From contig CP085825.1 in assembly GCA_020809705.1 (NCBI GenBank), positions 1,426,001 through 1,490,000 on the forward strand: 64,000 nt of DNA. The letters are read 5' to 3'. The notes beneath the pieces were generated by a model. The model saw only the letters and a program-made list of their open reading frames with translations. It did not search any database and was not told where the DNA came from. Of the stretch, positions 1 to 12,663 are shown in pieces (the stretch's first letter is position 1; each line of letters starts with the position of its first letter). This DNA is from Calonectria ilicicola (Eukaryota; Ascomycota; Sordariomycetes; Hypocreales; Nectriaceae). The translations under genes and the position numbers were made by a program.

Positions 1-2044
1 GAGCGACTCTCTTGCTCCTTCTTAATGAAACGTCGAAGCCTCTCATGGAACTTCAAGGGGACATCGAGGGCCGCAGTAGTGATTTGCTCCTGCTTGTTGA
101 TGAGCTCAATAATGTGCTTCTGAGCTTCGCGGAGCCCCTGCTGGAAAGTCTTGATTTCAGCATCAGTGGGTTTGCTGCGAGGGAGCTGGAAGGGACCGTC
201 GGCTGGGTCTGGGCCCTCAAAGACCAGCAGGACAGGGGCCTCAGGGTGAGAAGCCTCAGGGACAACAACCTGGACACCGTAATCCTTCTTGACTCTGGGG
301 GTAACATCGTTTCGAATGTGCTGGTGGAAGAAGGAGTCAATAGGCACAGTTGCCATACGAGAAGGAGGCTGGGCGTTGATGAGGCCAGTAATCTCAGACT
401 GGGCACGAATGGCATTCTTTCCCTCACGAGAGTACAGCTCCCAAGGCAGAGCCCCGCCCTCGGAGAAGGGAGTGTTAATGTGGGTGTTGTACAGTTTCTC
501 AAGACGCTCAATCTCCTTGCGGTGTCGGAGATAGCGAGTAACATATCCAGCGTGGGCAGCAGCGCCACTGGGGGCATTGCGGTGGAAGCGGGCAATGTCG
601 AGGTTGGACATCTGCATACCCATAGCTAGGTCCATCGCCTTCTCCAAACCAGCCTGAACCTGATCAGCAGGACCAATCACGGTGACCGTATCCTCATCTT
701 CGTCAGTGGGCAGGATGATAGTGCAGCCAGTGTCAGCGAAGAAATCCTCGGTGGGGATACCTCGTTCACCAATAATGAATTGGTGGCGACCTCGCTGAAT
801 GGAGAGCTGCTCGGCTTCAAGCTGTCGGTGAAGCTCGGCCACCTGGCGCTCGATCTCAGCGCGAACCTTTTGGACAGCAATGCGGTCACCGGCAAGCTGA
901 ATGTGATCCTCATCCTGACCAGCTGGGGCAAAGACAGGTCGCTGTCCAGGGGCCGGCGCGACAGGGGCCGGGGCAGCGGTGTAAGCTTGGTGAGCGGGAA
1001 CTCTGATCTGAATTCCGTTGCTCTCCTCCAGGGCCTGAGCCAGAGCGTTTCCGGGACCTGCGATGAAGGGGTAGAAGGCAGCGGGAATGCCGCGGACTTT
1101 GGTTTGAGCATTGGCCGATCGCTCGCCAGCGATCTTGAGGATCTCATTGCGAGCGGAGGCAGCAGACAGCGCATTACCCTCGACAACGACGTCAATGGTG
1201 GCATCATCATCGTCATCGATGGGTTGGTTCTCGTCAACCTTGGGCAATTGAATCTTGGCACCAGTCTTCTCCTGCAGAGCCTTGATCATAGAGCCACCCT
1301 TGCCAATGATGTGGGCTCGAGTGGATTGGGGGATTGGGACGGTGATGGTTTGCTACGGTTTGGTTAGTCGGTGTAGCGAGTACAGGGGTGGTTACATGAA
1401 CTTGCCTTGGTTCCAATTTGAGAAATCAGGTCCTTGAGTGCCTGTTGAGCAACGTCTTGAGGACCGGTAGCATCAAATTTAAGGCGGCCGTTGGAGGAGG
1501 TGGCCATGCTGATAGTGGCACGAGACTTGCGGTTGATGTCCTTGATGATGTCAGGGATGGGTCTCCTGAGCTGAGTTCGAGGCATGATGAACTGAGGCTC
1601 GAGAGTAACACTCTCGACATTGCGACCGGGAATAAACATGGAGGGCGTGGCACTCTGGGGCGTGGCAGCTCCAGACGCCGGTGTCGAGGAGCGCGATGGA
1701 CCGTTGGATGCAGCACCGTTAGACTTGCCGTTGGCGGTGTTCTTCGCTCCCCAAATAGGCGCCACATTGGCGCTCTTGCCCTTGGGAGCACCGAGTTCGG
1801 GGAACAATTCGTGAGATTGGGTATCAAGGGCAGTCTTGGGGCCCTGGGCCTGCTTGCCGGCCGCCTTGGAGCTGATGGGGGCAGCCCAAGAGCCAGAGGC
1901 ATCGTTGGTGGGCTTAGTTGGGAGTTCCTCATCCGGCGCATCCTCAACGGTTACATGATGAGGAACCTCAGCGTGCTTCTGGAGAAGCTTCTGAGCGGCG
2001 GAGAGCTCGCCAACGTTGGCATCGACGGGGGTCTCGGAGGCCAT
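1..2044 (-). CDS. SCP160: KH-domain RNA-binding protein, Scp160/vigilin type (3' part outside window)
   Basis: Starts at ATG 2044-2042 (MASETPVDANVGELSAAQ) and runs off the left edge, so the C-terminus is missing. The N-terminal ~210 residues are low-complexity and Ser/Ala-rich. KH modules follow: a GKGG loop (IIGKGGSMIKALQ, near 1290-1320) and a later degenerate KH (HQFIIGERGIP, near 760-790). Vigilin-family proteins carry many KH repeats, bind mRNA and ribosomes, and sit on ER-associated polysomes. One intron lies at 1353-1405, phase 0, with donor AAG|GCAAGT and acceptor CGTAG; removing it restores ...SQIGTK-QTITVPIP..., the normal lead-in to a KH domain. The donor is GC rather than GT. The gene diverges from STE20 across a 7 kb gap. 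Family assignment is firm; the symbol rests on the repeated-KH architecture and fungal context. Confidence 0.85.
1353..1405 (-). other. GC-AG intron of SCP160
   Basis: On the minus strand the exon ends ACC AAG at 1406 and the intron begins GCAAGT. It ends CCGTAG at 1353, with a GACTAAC branch point about 20 nt before the acceptor. No GT nearby gives an in-frame product, and reading through reaches a stop. AG|GCAAGT is the strong consensus for the minor GC-AG class spliced by the ordinary U2 spliceosome. Confidence 0.8.
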
Positions 2045-5000
2045 GATTGAGGTTTTGTTTCGATGTGGCGACGTTGAAAAAGGGGCCGTAAACGGTCGGG
2101 ATCAGGCGATGCCGAGATGGACTGTGGAGAGCTTATTAGGACCAACGCATGATTGCAACTTTTGCATTTGGGCGTGACAAGGCAATCGGAGACAATGGGT
2201 GAGAAGGAAAACATACAGAGTCTAATGGCTGCGTAAAGCACGAAAGCCTGCAGCCAGCGGGTGCTGGAGATGATGGGACGATAATGTGAGAGCTCAAGAC
2301 AGGCGGGAGACGACGAATGACCAGATGCTGCAGAGTCTGAGGTCTCTAGAACATTGTGCAAGAAACCAACAGACAGCGATGACCAGTAACCAGGAGGAAC
2401 AACCAGAGCTGTGGCAGAGACCGGGAGTGGGAAGAGAGGTGAATGGAGATGAGAAGTTGAAGTGTGAAGTTGGAGGTTGAAGAGGGTGAGGTGGAAGTTT
2501 CTCCAAACTCCCCACGGAGTTCTAGGCTTTGAGCCGTCCAGGTAGCCCGTCACTTTTTTCCCTAGCAGGGGATCGCGGGGGTCTCGAATCACTACCAGCC
2601 TCCCTACGGAGCCAACTACATCAAAAGGCTATTTGAAAGGACACATACAGTACTTCACCTGTACCTGTATGGATAGAGCCCCCTAGAATTTACGCGAAGC
2701 TTCGTTGACCGGAGCTACCAAGGAACCAGATCAGCCAAAAGAAGCCGCTGGAGCAACGGTCAACGACGGGTTAGCAAGGCCAGCTGTCAGCGGGTCCTTC
2801 GTCTCCCTTGGGACTGGTTCCTGGCCTGCTGTCCAAAATTGGAAAACAAAGAAACAGGGGTCCGGGTCACGGGACCCTGCATGTGACCGTTCGTCGTGGA
2901 ATCCTTCTGGGGAATTCCATCCGCATTGCGCCATCGGGAGGGATGGATAATGAAAGACGCACGTGAGAACAGATAATACTGCCTGACTTGGATGCTGCTT
3001 ACTGCAAGCTTGCTTGGGTTCTCGCTGCAGACCCCATTTACGTCGTGGGTTGGTGCACCTGCGCCCTCGGTCGCTGCCGCTGGGTTGCTTGCCAATTCAT
3101 TCAGCTGTAATCTGTATAGTTCTCCCAAGGAAGGGCTGAGAGATGTGCCACTAAGGCCAATGCGAAGAGCCGCGCGAAGTGACGCAATCAAGGTCAGAAA
3201 TTTCCTCGGTCTTGCCTAAAAGTGGAAGCCTCTGGGGTGTAAACAGGTGTTTCGAAGGGGACAACCTGCTCACGAGTGGCCCGAGAGAACACAGTCTGTG
3301 CAGATTGGTTGGTTGTGGGGTCGCATCTGACTATTTCATGATCCAAAGAACATGCCTGCAGAGATCGCAAGCCACCAACCACGTCTAGTGTCTCTCATAC
3401 TGGAACGTTGCACCCGGTATTGAGTGGGATGCAACGCCATGTCTTTCTTCTCTTAAACTCTGCCCTTGGCCAGGGCAAACGCACCGTCGCCATCCCTAAA
3501 TGAGAAATCTCCCAGTGATAACACAAATATATTGCACCGGGATAGCACACCGGTCTCGCAGGGAAGCGCCAGTATGTTCCAATATGCAAGTTGAGTTTGT
3601 CACTGATGGATGCGGGTCTCGTCCGAATTCCTAGATTAGTTTCAAGCGCGTGGTCTCATGTGGTGTAAAGGAGCCGACAATTGCAATCTCCGCTCGGCCA
3701 GATTGAGGCCATGACAGGTTGTCAGTGCACGATGATCCCGTGTCCCGCGGGCCGCAATGGTCAGGGTTCTTTTTCGAACATTCTACACCCATCTCGGTTG
3801 CCGGCCAACTCGGAACTCACCCGGAGGTTTGAAACTGATATGGTATACCGAAGATCAATTGCACGTCCTTCTCAGATCGTAGAAGTGGCTGCATTACGGA
3901 GAATATCCACATGGCTATTTGCAAGCCTGACCGTCAAGCATTGAGCTTTTCCAAATGCGACGAGCCCTTTCTTTCTCCTGGTCTGAGTTTCCGCATCCAT
4001 GTCCCTCCTGCGACACCTACGATTGCATCGCTTGGCTACTGCAGGTACGGATTCAAATGACATGCGACACGGCACGGAACGGGAGGGGAGATCTGACGAC
4101 TCGAGCACACACCCGCGGTACTTGGTCAAGTACTGTACACAACGTGTTGGCCCTCGCTAATTAATATCATGTTTGTGATAATGTCGTGGGACGGCTACTT
4201 CGTTGGGCTCGCAACGTGGGGCTGTAATTGGGGTAACACTCGGTTCCAGTCAGAGCAACCACACAAAGATACCACGACATTGCTTGGCCATGCAATTCGG
4301 CGGGATCCTCATCGCGGACCAAAAATCGCCATTCACCGGTACGTTGATCCCATATGACTCAATCGAACACGTATCTAGCGTCTCAATGGAGGTCAAGCCA
4401 ACCGGTCAATAATTTGATATCACTCACTATCACTGAAGTCGCCAAAGTGCCAACCCATGGATGGGCACACCCACTTTGACGGTGGACGAGACGGGGGGAC
4501 CTCAACAACGGACAACAGAAGTGTGTCAAAAAGAAAGTAGTGCAAACCAGGGCTTGTGGAAAGGATCACCCCAGACAGCTAGATACGCCACAGAAAGTTG
4601 CTCATCGAGATGCAGGTTTTGCGGTGGAGACGATAGTAGGTGTGGGGGATGACAGTTGTTGCGTTGCTGAGCGTTTGTCGTTTGGACGGAATCACAAAAA
4701 AAAAAGAGGGATCCATGCATGCACTATTTTGTTCAATGGCACGGTAGGTCGTAGCTAAAGTCAAGAGACCCAAAATATTTGAATGAGTGGGCGGCATTGA
4801 CCAACCGTTGGCGACATTAGGGAATGCAGTCGCCGTTGGATGGTGTGGGACAATCCCTCGTATTGCGCTGGCTTGGTCTGCAGGTAAGCGATGTGATAGG
4901 ATCTTGTTCAACATGGCCCAAAGTGAGTGCGAGGACAGGTTGATCGACACCAAAGGGCAATTGTCTGTAACGTAGGAGGATAGAGGCGAGACAAGTTTGA

Positions 5001-8000
5001 AGCGGCCTAAGTTGAAGCGAAGAGTATCAGTATCGGCGGCGGCTGGCGGTCCCAAAGATCATGTATGTCTCGCATCGTCACGCCGGACGAGCGCGCGGGC
5101 CCAATCGAGACGGCTGAAAGGCCCATGTCCCGCTGTGTGCTAGGTCCCGGGGAGATAGATTGTGTGGACTGGGGAAGTGAGACAGACGCCCCCCCTGTGG
5201 TCCTCTGGCGTGAAACGCCAAAGGATCCCAAATCCCGATGACAAGAGCTGAATTGATTCTAATTCCCGGCGTGCAGTCTCAGGATGGTTTACCTGCATGC
5301 GATTGGAACATATTTTGATGAGTCGCTACGACATTGAGAGCCAATTCGTCCCAAAACAGAACCCAAAGCATGGATGAGGCCTGATGGTCACCGTAAGCAT
5401 GGGCATATAGGCACCGCTGGCGACGCGGGGATCCAAGACGAGATGACATGAGACGATGCCGTGTAGCTCCAAAGCATGCGCAAGCAAGCATGCGAAGGAG
5501 CCGGGAGTCTGTGAGGATGCCATCGGATAGTAAAGTGAGTTAGTACGCAGATTAAGAAAATGCAAGGTCCAGCATTGGTGAGATGATGGGGAGGCTAAGG
5601 ACCAGCGCCCCATTCTTGTCGCGTCTCTCCAATGCTGCAAGTCTGTAACTTGCTTCAGCCTCTGGGCTCAACGTTGCGGTTCTCGACGGCGACTCCCAGA
5701 AAATCGGCCCCACCAGGACTTGGTCCGGCGCCAAATGAATGGGCGTGCCAGTGGCCCTTGTGAAAAGAAGAAAAGAAAGAGAGAAAAAGAAAAGCGCCGA
5801 GAAAGAGCGACATGCGGCCGCATAACTTTCGTGCCGCGTGCTTGGACTGGCTTACAACTTTGTGGTGGCTACTGACAGTTTGAAGACTGCCACATCAGCA
5901 CCGAGCCCAAGGCAAGCTTACACGGTCCCACCGACCGCGAGCTGGCGAAGGAGGACGGAGACGGACACGACGGAGACCAGCCCATTGGCGGCGCTCTGGA
6001 TCCAGGTCTCCGTACTGGTCCAGCTGTATGTCCCCGAATACAGGTAACATGTAATACATACATACACATGACAAAGCATTCCCTTTTGGACGGCTGGTGA
6101 CATGGTTGCATTACGGATGGGTAACAGCCGGTCCTAAGATTGACCAAGGACCGTGAGCTCCATCCAGCCTTGTCCATACTGTAACTAGGAGACTTTGGAA
6201 CCATTGGAACCCTGGGTGCCCCGACCCCCCTCCAACTCTTCCCCAAAAGTCTTGTCTTCAACATCGAAGCTGCGAGATCCTGGGTCCTGCTCCACCCGCG
6301 CATCCACTCACGCCCGCACCTGGTGCGTTTGCTACGCGCTTAAACTGGGCGTGGACCGACATTCGATCATGGACCAGTGGGACTGACACCTGCGCTCATG
6401 GACGCACGGCGACAACAACAACATGATGTGCAAGTGTCCGGTCAGAGTTTACGGGGGTCCTGATTGGGGTCCTCTGGCCTTGTCGCTCGCCCTGTCGCGC
6501 AATATGTGGTCAGCGATTCGCGCTTGATGCCTCGCTGCCCTAGTGCCTTGCTGGTTGGCGTCCCAGGGATGGGACGCAGCGAGATGCAGACCGAGGGGGC
6601 TGTGTCGCTTTTGCTGGCTGGTGAGCCGTCGGCTTGACACATGTTGGCTAGGGGTGATGAAGTAGCCAAATTTCTCGAGTCGGGCAACATACATGCGTCC
6701 GGACCCAACTCAGTGCCTTGTCTTTGGTCTGCAAAGGGGAGGCGTCTTGATTCCAAGCCAAGGGTTGTGTTCCTTTGGTTTAGCCTTTCATGCCATGGTG
6801 AGAGGCGACAATACGCCTCGCGTTCTGCCCATCCGTATGGACCAGTCAATGCACGCACTGTGGTGGACTGTGCAGCAGCTGCACTGCGCTGCACTGTACC
6901 TTGCTTGGCCCTTTAAGCCATCTGGGCGAGTTCCACCTCGAGTGCAACTGGTTTGCTCAAGCTCTTTAACTTGCCTGTGCTCTGTATACTAAAGTCTTAC
7001 ATCTCTCATTCTTCCCCGACTTTCGTCCTCCAAGATGTCTCGGAAGGGCCTCTGGTGCTGTCTAAGTCTTGGCCGTGGCCTACTCATGAGAAGTTTAGCG
7101 ACTTGGGGGGGATGCGGTGCACAAGGGGTGTGTTATTATAAACTCCTCTCCGAAAAAAGAAAAAAAAAGTGCCACAGAGAAGTAGTTGATGGAAAACAGG
7201 GCTACCCAAGGGAAGCCAAAAGCCAAATGCCCAGATGAGCGTCCAACCAGTGCACCGGTCCAGACACCATGTGCCTTTCAGTTGGCCTTCACACTGTCAA
7301 GTCGCGCCAACGGCCCGAAGGAAAGTGTGGGAAGAGGTGCCAGTGTGGGTGGTTGGCGCAAGCCCGCAAGCCCGCAAGCCCTGGGGCCCTGGAGGATGAG
7401 AGAGCGCGCGTCCATGGCTCTCATATTTTGGGTCTCTCTTGGGGAGTTAGGCACGATGTTCCTGGGTTTTGCAAGGGTGCTTGCTTGGTACCTCTAGGTC
7501 AGTGTGCTGGCCTCGGCGCAGTGAGTACCTCTCTACCCTCACCTGCCAGCCCACATGGCTAAAGGTACCAAACGCAGCCTAGCCCGGATTGGCCAGGGTG
7601 AAGGATTCGCACTCCCGGAGCGGCAAAACACGTCTCCCACGGACCCTGCTCCATCGCACTTGCGCCTGGCCTGGTTCTGGATGAATGCCCAAAGCACACC
7701 GCACCAGCACCAGCCGAGGAGAGGATACCGGTCGTAGTTCGTAGCCTCGAGCAGATGTTAGGGAAGAAACCAATTCATGCCGTTGACCAGCTTGCTAAGC
7801 CATCAACGCGTCCACCGATTACTCCAAGGATCGATTCGCGCCAGACCTGGTTGGGTTCAATTCTTTGCATCCCACATTGAACACGGGCCATATATCCAAA
7901 CTCATCCCCTACATCATTGCTCCCCTCCCCACTCATATCTCTCGTCAGTTGCTGTCGTGTTTTCTCCATCCCCTTTCTCGTTTCCTTCATTTGTTTTTAA

Positions 8001-9116
8001 TCATCTAGACTGGGAAAAGCTGGGGTTCAGCAGTCCACAGCTCACGCCAAATAAGTTAGGGAGCCCGCATTCGCGCATTTCGATTCACACACCATTTCCC
8101 ATCATCATCCTCCCATCATCGGCCACGCTTGGCTGCCCGTCAGCACCAACCAGTCAGTACCCGCGCCAGTGCAGCACGACCAAGGCACAACGCAGGGCGT
8201 CACAGCAGAACACAGCACAGTACGGAACAGAAGCAATACGAATCACGACCTGCAGACGGGATACAAGGACAGGACAAAAAAAACAAGCATCTGGTGAGTC
8301 TGGTTCCCGATTCTGATGCTGTTCCGAACTTGGCTGGACACCCGTTTCATTGTTATCGATCCGCCCGCACCCCATCCCATGGCTTCCCACCCCCATCCAT
8401 CGTCCCCCGTCAAGTCACTCAATCCGCCCGCATTCCCGCATTCCATCCATCTTGCGCCCTCACACGCCTGCACCTACATACCTACCACATACCGGTAACC
8501 TGCATCGCACTGCATAGGTGCTACCCAGCCCTGGGTGTACCTCGGTACCGTACCATCGTACACGCTACGCAGCCCGCTCCCCAGACAGCCTACCATTTTG
8601 GCGTACGCAGTACTTCCCACCTGGCCCCTCTCGTCGCCCCTCCCATCTCCCCTCCACCCCCATCTGCCAGCCCACCTTGGCCACCTGTGGTGGTCCCGCG
8701 TCAAGCACTCGACCGTTCAGCGGCCAGCGCCTCGCTGTGGCCAACCGCTTCTTCCCTGCTCCCCAAGTCGCAGTTCCCGGTTCCCAGTCCCCAGTCATCC
8801 CAGGCCAAATTGAAAAAAAAAGCACATACGCTTACCAGTCAAGGCCCCCCCAGCACCATCTAAGCACCGGCGCATCCAAGAGCCACCAGAACACAAGCAA
8901 AAAAAGCACCAAGCGAAGGTACAGCCAAAAGCACAAGCAGCAGCCAGGCCCGCCCGCCCGCACTGCACTGCGTCGGAATCTGGCTTTGTTGGCTCTGGCA
9001 GTGGCCGCCAAACCCGCCGCCATTTCCTCCTCACACACCCTGCTGCCCTCTTTGACCCATCGTCTGCATAGCCGTCTGAGACCTTTTTTTAGGCCAAGCC
9101 TGCCGCCTGCTGGATC
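2045..9116. other. 7 kb gene-poor divergent region between SCP160 and STE20
   Basis: No open frame here has convincing coding character. The longer ones are GC-rich, low in hydrophobic core patterns and match no family. The last ~1.3 kb (7800-9116) is pyrimidine-rich and rich in C-runs on the plus strand, as expected of a long promoter and 5' leader for STE20. Several short upstream ATGs occur there. A short direct repeat (GCAAGCCC, about three copies) lies near 7358-7382. No tRNA or rRNA was found. The proximal ~500 bp next to 2045 should hold the SCP160 promoter and leader. The middle part is unexplained. Confidence 0.5.
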
Positions 9117-11853
9117 ATGGACGGCCTAGGGTCTACCTCTTCTTCTGCTTCTACCGGCCATTCCCACCGTCGCAAACTCGTCAAGAAGCCTCCCTCCTCT
9201 CATCATTACACCCGCTCTTCTTCTGGCTTCGATGGTGGTGCCGGTTACGACGCCGATTCACTGGGAAGCAAACGCAGCTCCCAGAGTCTGAGACGAGCCC
9301 CCAGTGCTCCCCCAGCACGCTCTAACCCCGCGACCGCGTCAGGACATCCTAACGCCAACACCTTTCGATCGAACCCATCGCCCAACTTGGCCCCGGGCGA
9401 GTTTAACTCCTCCAACCACTGGGCCCCCGTGCCTCGCAATAATCGCCTCTCCGACTCATATCGCCCTCTTAGCAAGACCGCCCCCGACGACCTGATCGGC
9501 GCCCCATTCGACGGCGCCGCTATCCTGAATCGTATCGAGTCAACCAAGGTCCCAAGCCCCCAGGCCTCCGGCCACCGCCACAACCATCATTCCCCGCTGC
9601 TCAAGTCCGGCCCCGATTCACACCACGCGAGTCCCGTCCTCCGAAACTCTACCAGCTTCACCGCAATGGATCAGTCCCTATCAGAAAAGGCTCTTGGGCC
9701 AAGAGTTCCTACGGACAACTCCATGAACACAAAGCGCTATTCAGACGATGGCAGGGAGCCCAAGTCTGCCGTTCTTCGCAAGAAGTCGGGTTTCTCTGGC
9801 TTCATGAATAGCTTAGTCGGCTCGCCCAAGAAGCCCGTTATTTCTGCCCCAGAAAACCCCGTTCACGTCACCCATGTTGGCTACGATAGCACGACGGGCC
9901 AGTTCACCGTTAGTATCTCCCAGATCATCACCCCGCGACGGTCCCCCGTCGAGGTTATTTGGCTAACATGTTCGATAGGGCCTGCCCAAGGAGTGGCAAC
10001 GGTTAATCAATGAAAGCGGCATCCCCGAGAAGGAAAGGCGAGAGAATCCCCAGACAATGGTTGATATTTTGCAGTTCTACAAGGAGACCCAAGAGCGACC
10101 TGCCGAGGACCAGAGCCTCGAAAAGTTTCACCATGCTGGCGCCCAGTATGCGGCCAACTCTCCTTCAACTGGAGCATCTCCGGGCATGTACCCGTCAAAT
10201 TATTTGGGTATGTCACCAACCAGTCCATCCGCGGAACCCAGGTTTCCAACTGTCAATCATGAAGGAAGTTTTGAGAACCCCCGAGCACCCCCGCCCGTCC
10301 CCCGAGGCCAGTCCCAAGGCAAGGATCTCATGCCCAGCCGACCTGCGCCAAAACCGCCCGTCACTATGAACAACCGACATCACCCCCAGGGTGGCTACAC
10401 TGCGAAAGATTCAGGCATTGGTATGTCACAGCCTGGCGATGAACCTTATGGCGCCAAGGACATCAGCCCCATGCTCCCCGAAGAACATCGCTCAAGGTCG
10501 AACTCACGCGTCCAAGGCACCGCGCCGTATGCCCCTTCAACTCAGCAATCCCAGTTGGCCCAGGCACAAGCTGCAGCGTACCAGCAGCAGCTCATGCAGC
10601 AACAGCAAGAGCAGGCGCTGGCCCAGGCCCAAGCTGCCATGTCCGGTGGAATTGGCCGAGCGCCCAGTAAGAGAACGCCTCACCCCCAGAACCCGGCAGC
10701 CGTTGGTCAGGCGAACGCCCCGTATCCACCGCAAGCCAATGGAGTTGCGAACGCCCCACGACAGCAGCAGCAAGGACCCGGAGCCGTGCCCGGAGCTCGA
10801 CCCCGGCACCGCGCTCGTCAAAGCGCCGCAATTGATGTCGTCGCCTCTCTCAAGCGCATTTGCAGCGAAGGCGATCCTCGTGACATCTATCGCGGATTTA
10901 ACAAGATTGGCCAAGGTGCCTCGGGTGGTGTCTTTACCGGTCACGAACGAGGCACCAACAGACTGGTTGCCATTAAGCAGATGAACCTCGAGCAGCAACC
11001 TAAGAAGGACCTGATTATCAACGAGATTCTTGTTATGAAGGATAGTTCGCACCCGAACATTGTCAACTTCATCGACAGTTACCTCTGCGGCGGAGAGCTG
11101 TGGGTGGTGATGGAGTTTATGGAAGGTGGCAGCCTTACGGATGTTGTCACCTTCAACATTATGTCCGAGGGCCAGATTGCTTCAGTATGTCGTGAAACAC
11201 TCAAGGGACTCCAGCACTTGCATTCCAAGGGTGTTATTCACCGTGATATCAAATCGGATAACATTTTGCTTTCCATGGAAGGCAATATTAAGCTCAGTAC
11301 GTGGCTCACCGTTGAACAACTCTAATTTTTTGGGTTTCCTAGGCACCGCTAACTAGAGATAGCTGACTTTGGCTTCTGCGCTACTATCAACGAAGCTCAA
11401 AACAAGCGAACGACAATGGTGGGAACTCCGTACTGGATGGCCCCCGAAGTGGTCACCAGAAAGGAGTACGGCCGCAAGGTGGACATTTGGTCCCTCGGTA
11501 TCATGGCCATTGAGATGATTGAGGGCGAGCCCCCGTACCTCACCGAGTCTCCGCTCCGCGCCCTCTGGCTGATTGCGACCAACGGAACTCCTCAGATCAA
11601 GAATGAGCAGGATCTTTCACCAGTTTTCAAGGACTTCCTTCACTTTGCGCTAAAGGTGGATCCTGAGAAGCGAGCCAGTGCCCACGATCTACTCCGAGTA
11701 AGTCCCACCCTTGGTACCTGACGGGAATGACATGCACTAACTACAGGTCAGCATGAGTTCATGAAGCTGTGTGTTGATCTCGGACAGCTATCGCCATTGG
11801 TTCGAGCCGCCCGGGAACAGAGGGCGCAAGAGAAGGCTCGCAAGGGACAATAG
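9117..11853 (+). CDS. STE20: PAK-family serine/threonine kinase Ste20
   Basis: Four exons, introns 9909-9978, 11297-11362 and 11698-11751; 848 aa. The N-terminal ~240 residues are Ser/Pro-rich and disordered. A CRIB/PBD follows at ~241-280 ([16 protein letters not shown], then [10 protein letters not shown] after intron 1), which binds Cdc42/Rac-GTP. A Gln-rich linker ([11 protein letters not shown]) precedes the kinase domain at ~568-828: GQGASGG glycine loop, VAIKQM lysine, HRDIKSDN catalytic loop, DFGFCA, and [13 protein letters not shown] activation segment. The tail [11 protein letters not shown] resembles the G-beta binding motif of Ste20. No PH domain is present, which separates it from Cla4/Chm1. 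Expected role: Cdc42 effector acting on the Ste11 MAPK module, polarity and morphogenesis. Intron 3 has tandem AGs (11746 and 11751); only the second keeps frame and gives HEFMKL. Confidence 0.92.
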
Positions 11854-12663
11854 GCTGTTCCGTGCGGCATTCACAATCGCCAAGCGGTTCCCAAAACGTA
11901 TGGGAGAAGCGGTCGACTAATGAGATCGTGGCGACGATAAGGCGACCCGATCCCTAGGACAAACCCGCATTGCCAAGGGAATTCCCCACTGGCAAATTGG
12001 ATATGATGAGACGGGTGAGAGAGTGCAGTTGATCTGAAAGCGTGGTCAGTCGAATAACGCGTCCCCGGCGGATTTCGGCCCTCGATCCTCAACCATCTAA
12101 TGACGACTTTTCGAAAAACTTGTTTTCGATGACCTTATCATAGCAGGCCTTGCATCTTTGAAGTTGAAGTTGGAGTTGATACTGATACCACGTCGAGGAA
12201 CTCGGGCTGGCGCGTGGAGACGCAGAAGAAGAGAAGAAGAAAAATGACCCCGAGCACACAAGTGCTAAAAGGCGAAGCGGAGACGACGCCGAGAAGCACA
12301 TAGATATGACACACGCTGGATATACCCCCCCTGCATACGAACATGTTACTTCGGCCGAGTTACCATGAGACGGGTCTATGATGGTACTAGACCGCACTCT
12401 TCTTCTCAGCTTCCAATCATAAAAAAGACGTTGTTATGTTACTCTTTCCCTCCCCGCAAAGTTCACAGTGTCTTGCGCGGCTAGATGTGTTATTAAGAAG
12501 TCAAAAATGACAATTTTGTATTTTATTTCCATGAGGTGCTCAAACTAAAATCCGTCATCCATCCCCACCACCCATATGGTATCGAAGGCTAGCCAGCCCA
12601 TGCAAAATGATCCAAGCAGAATAACGCCCCGAGAATGCTGCCACCCAAATTTGCATCCCGATG
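11854..12663. other. STE20 3' flank to small mitochondrial-type gene
   Basis: About 0.8 kb between the STE20 stop and the stop of the convergent gene at 12664. It contains GA-rich and AT-rich stretches suited to 3' UTRs. The minus-strand frames here have no recognisable protein content. I see nothing else. Confidence 0.5.

Noticed and set aside
2570..2600. tRNA B-box-like GATTCGAGACC on the minus strand
   Set aside because: The invariant G53 is replaced, no A-box lies at the right distance and no acceptor stem pairs.
8129..8863. 244-codon plus-strand frame before STE20
   Set aside because: Composition is Pro/Ser/His/Arg random-like in C-rich DNA, a rival frame is open in the same span, and no family pattern is visible; better read as STE20 leader.
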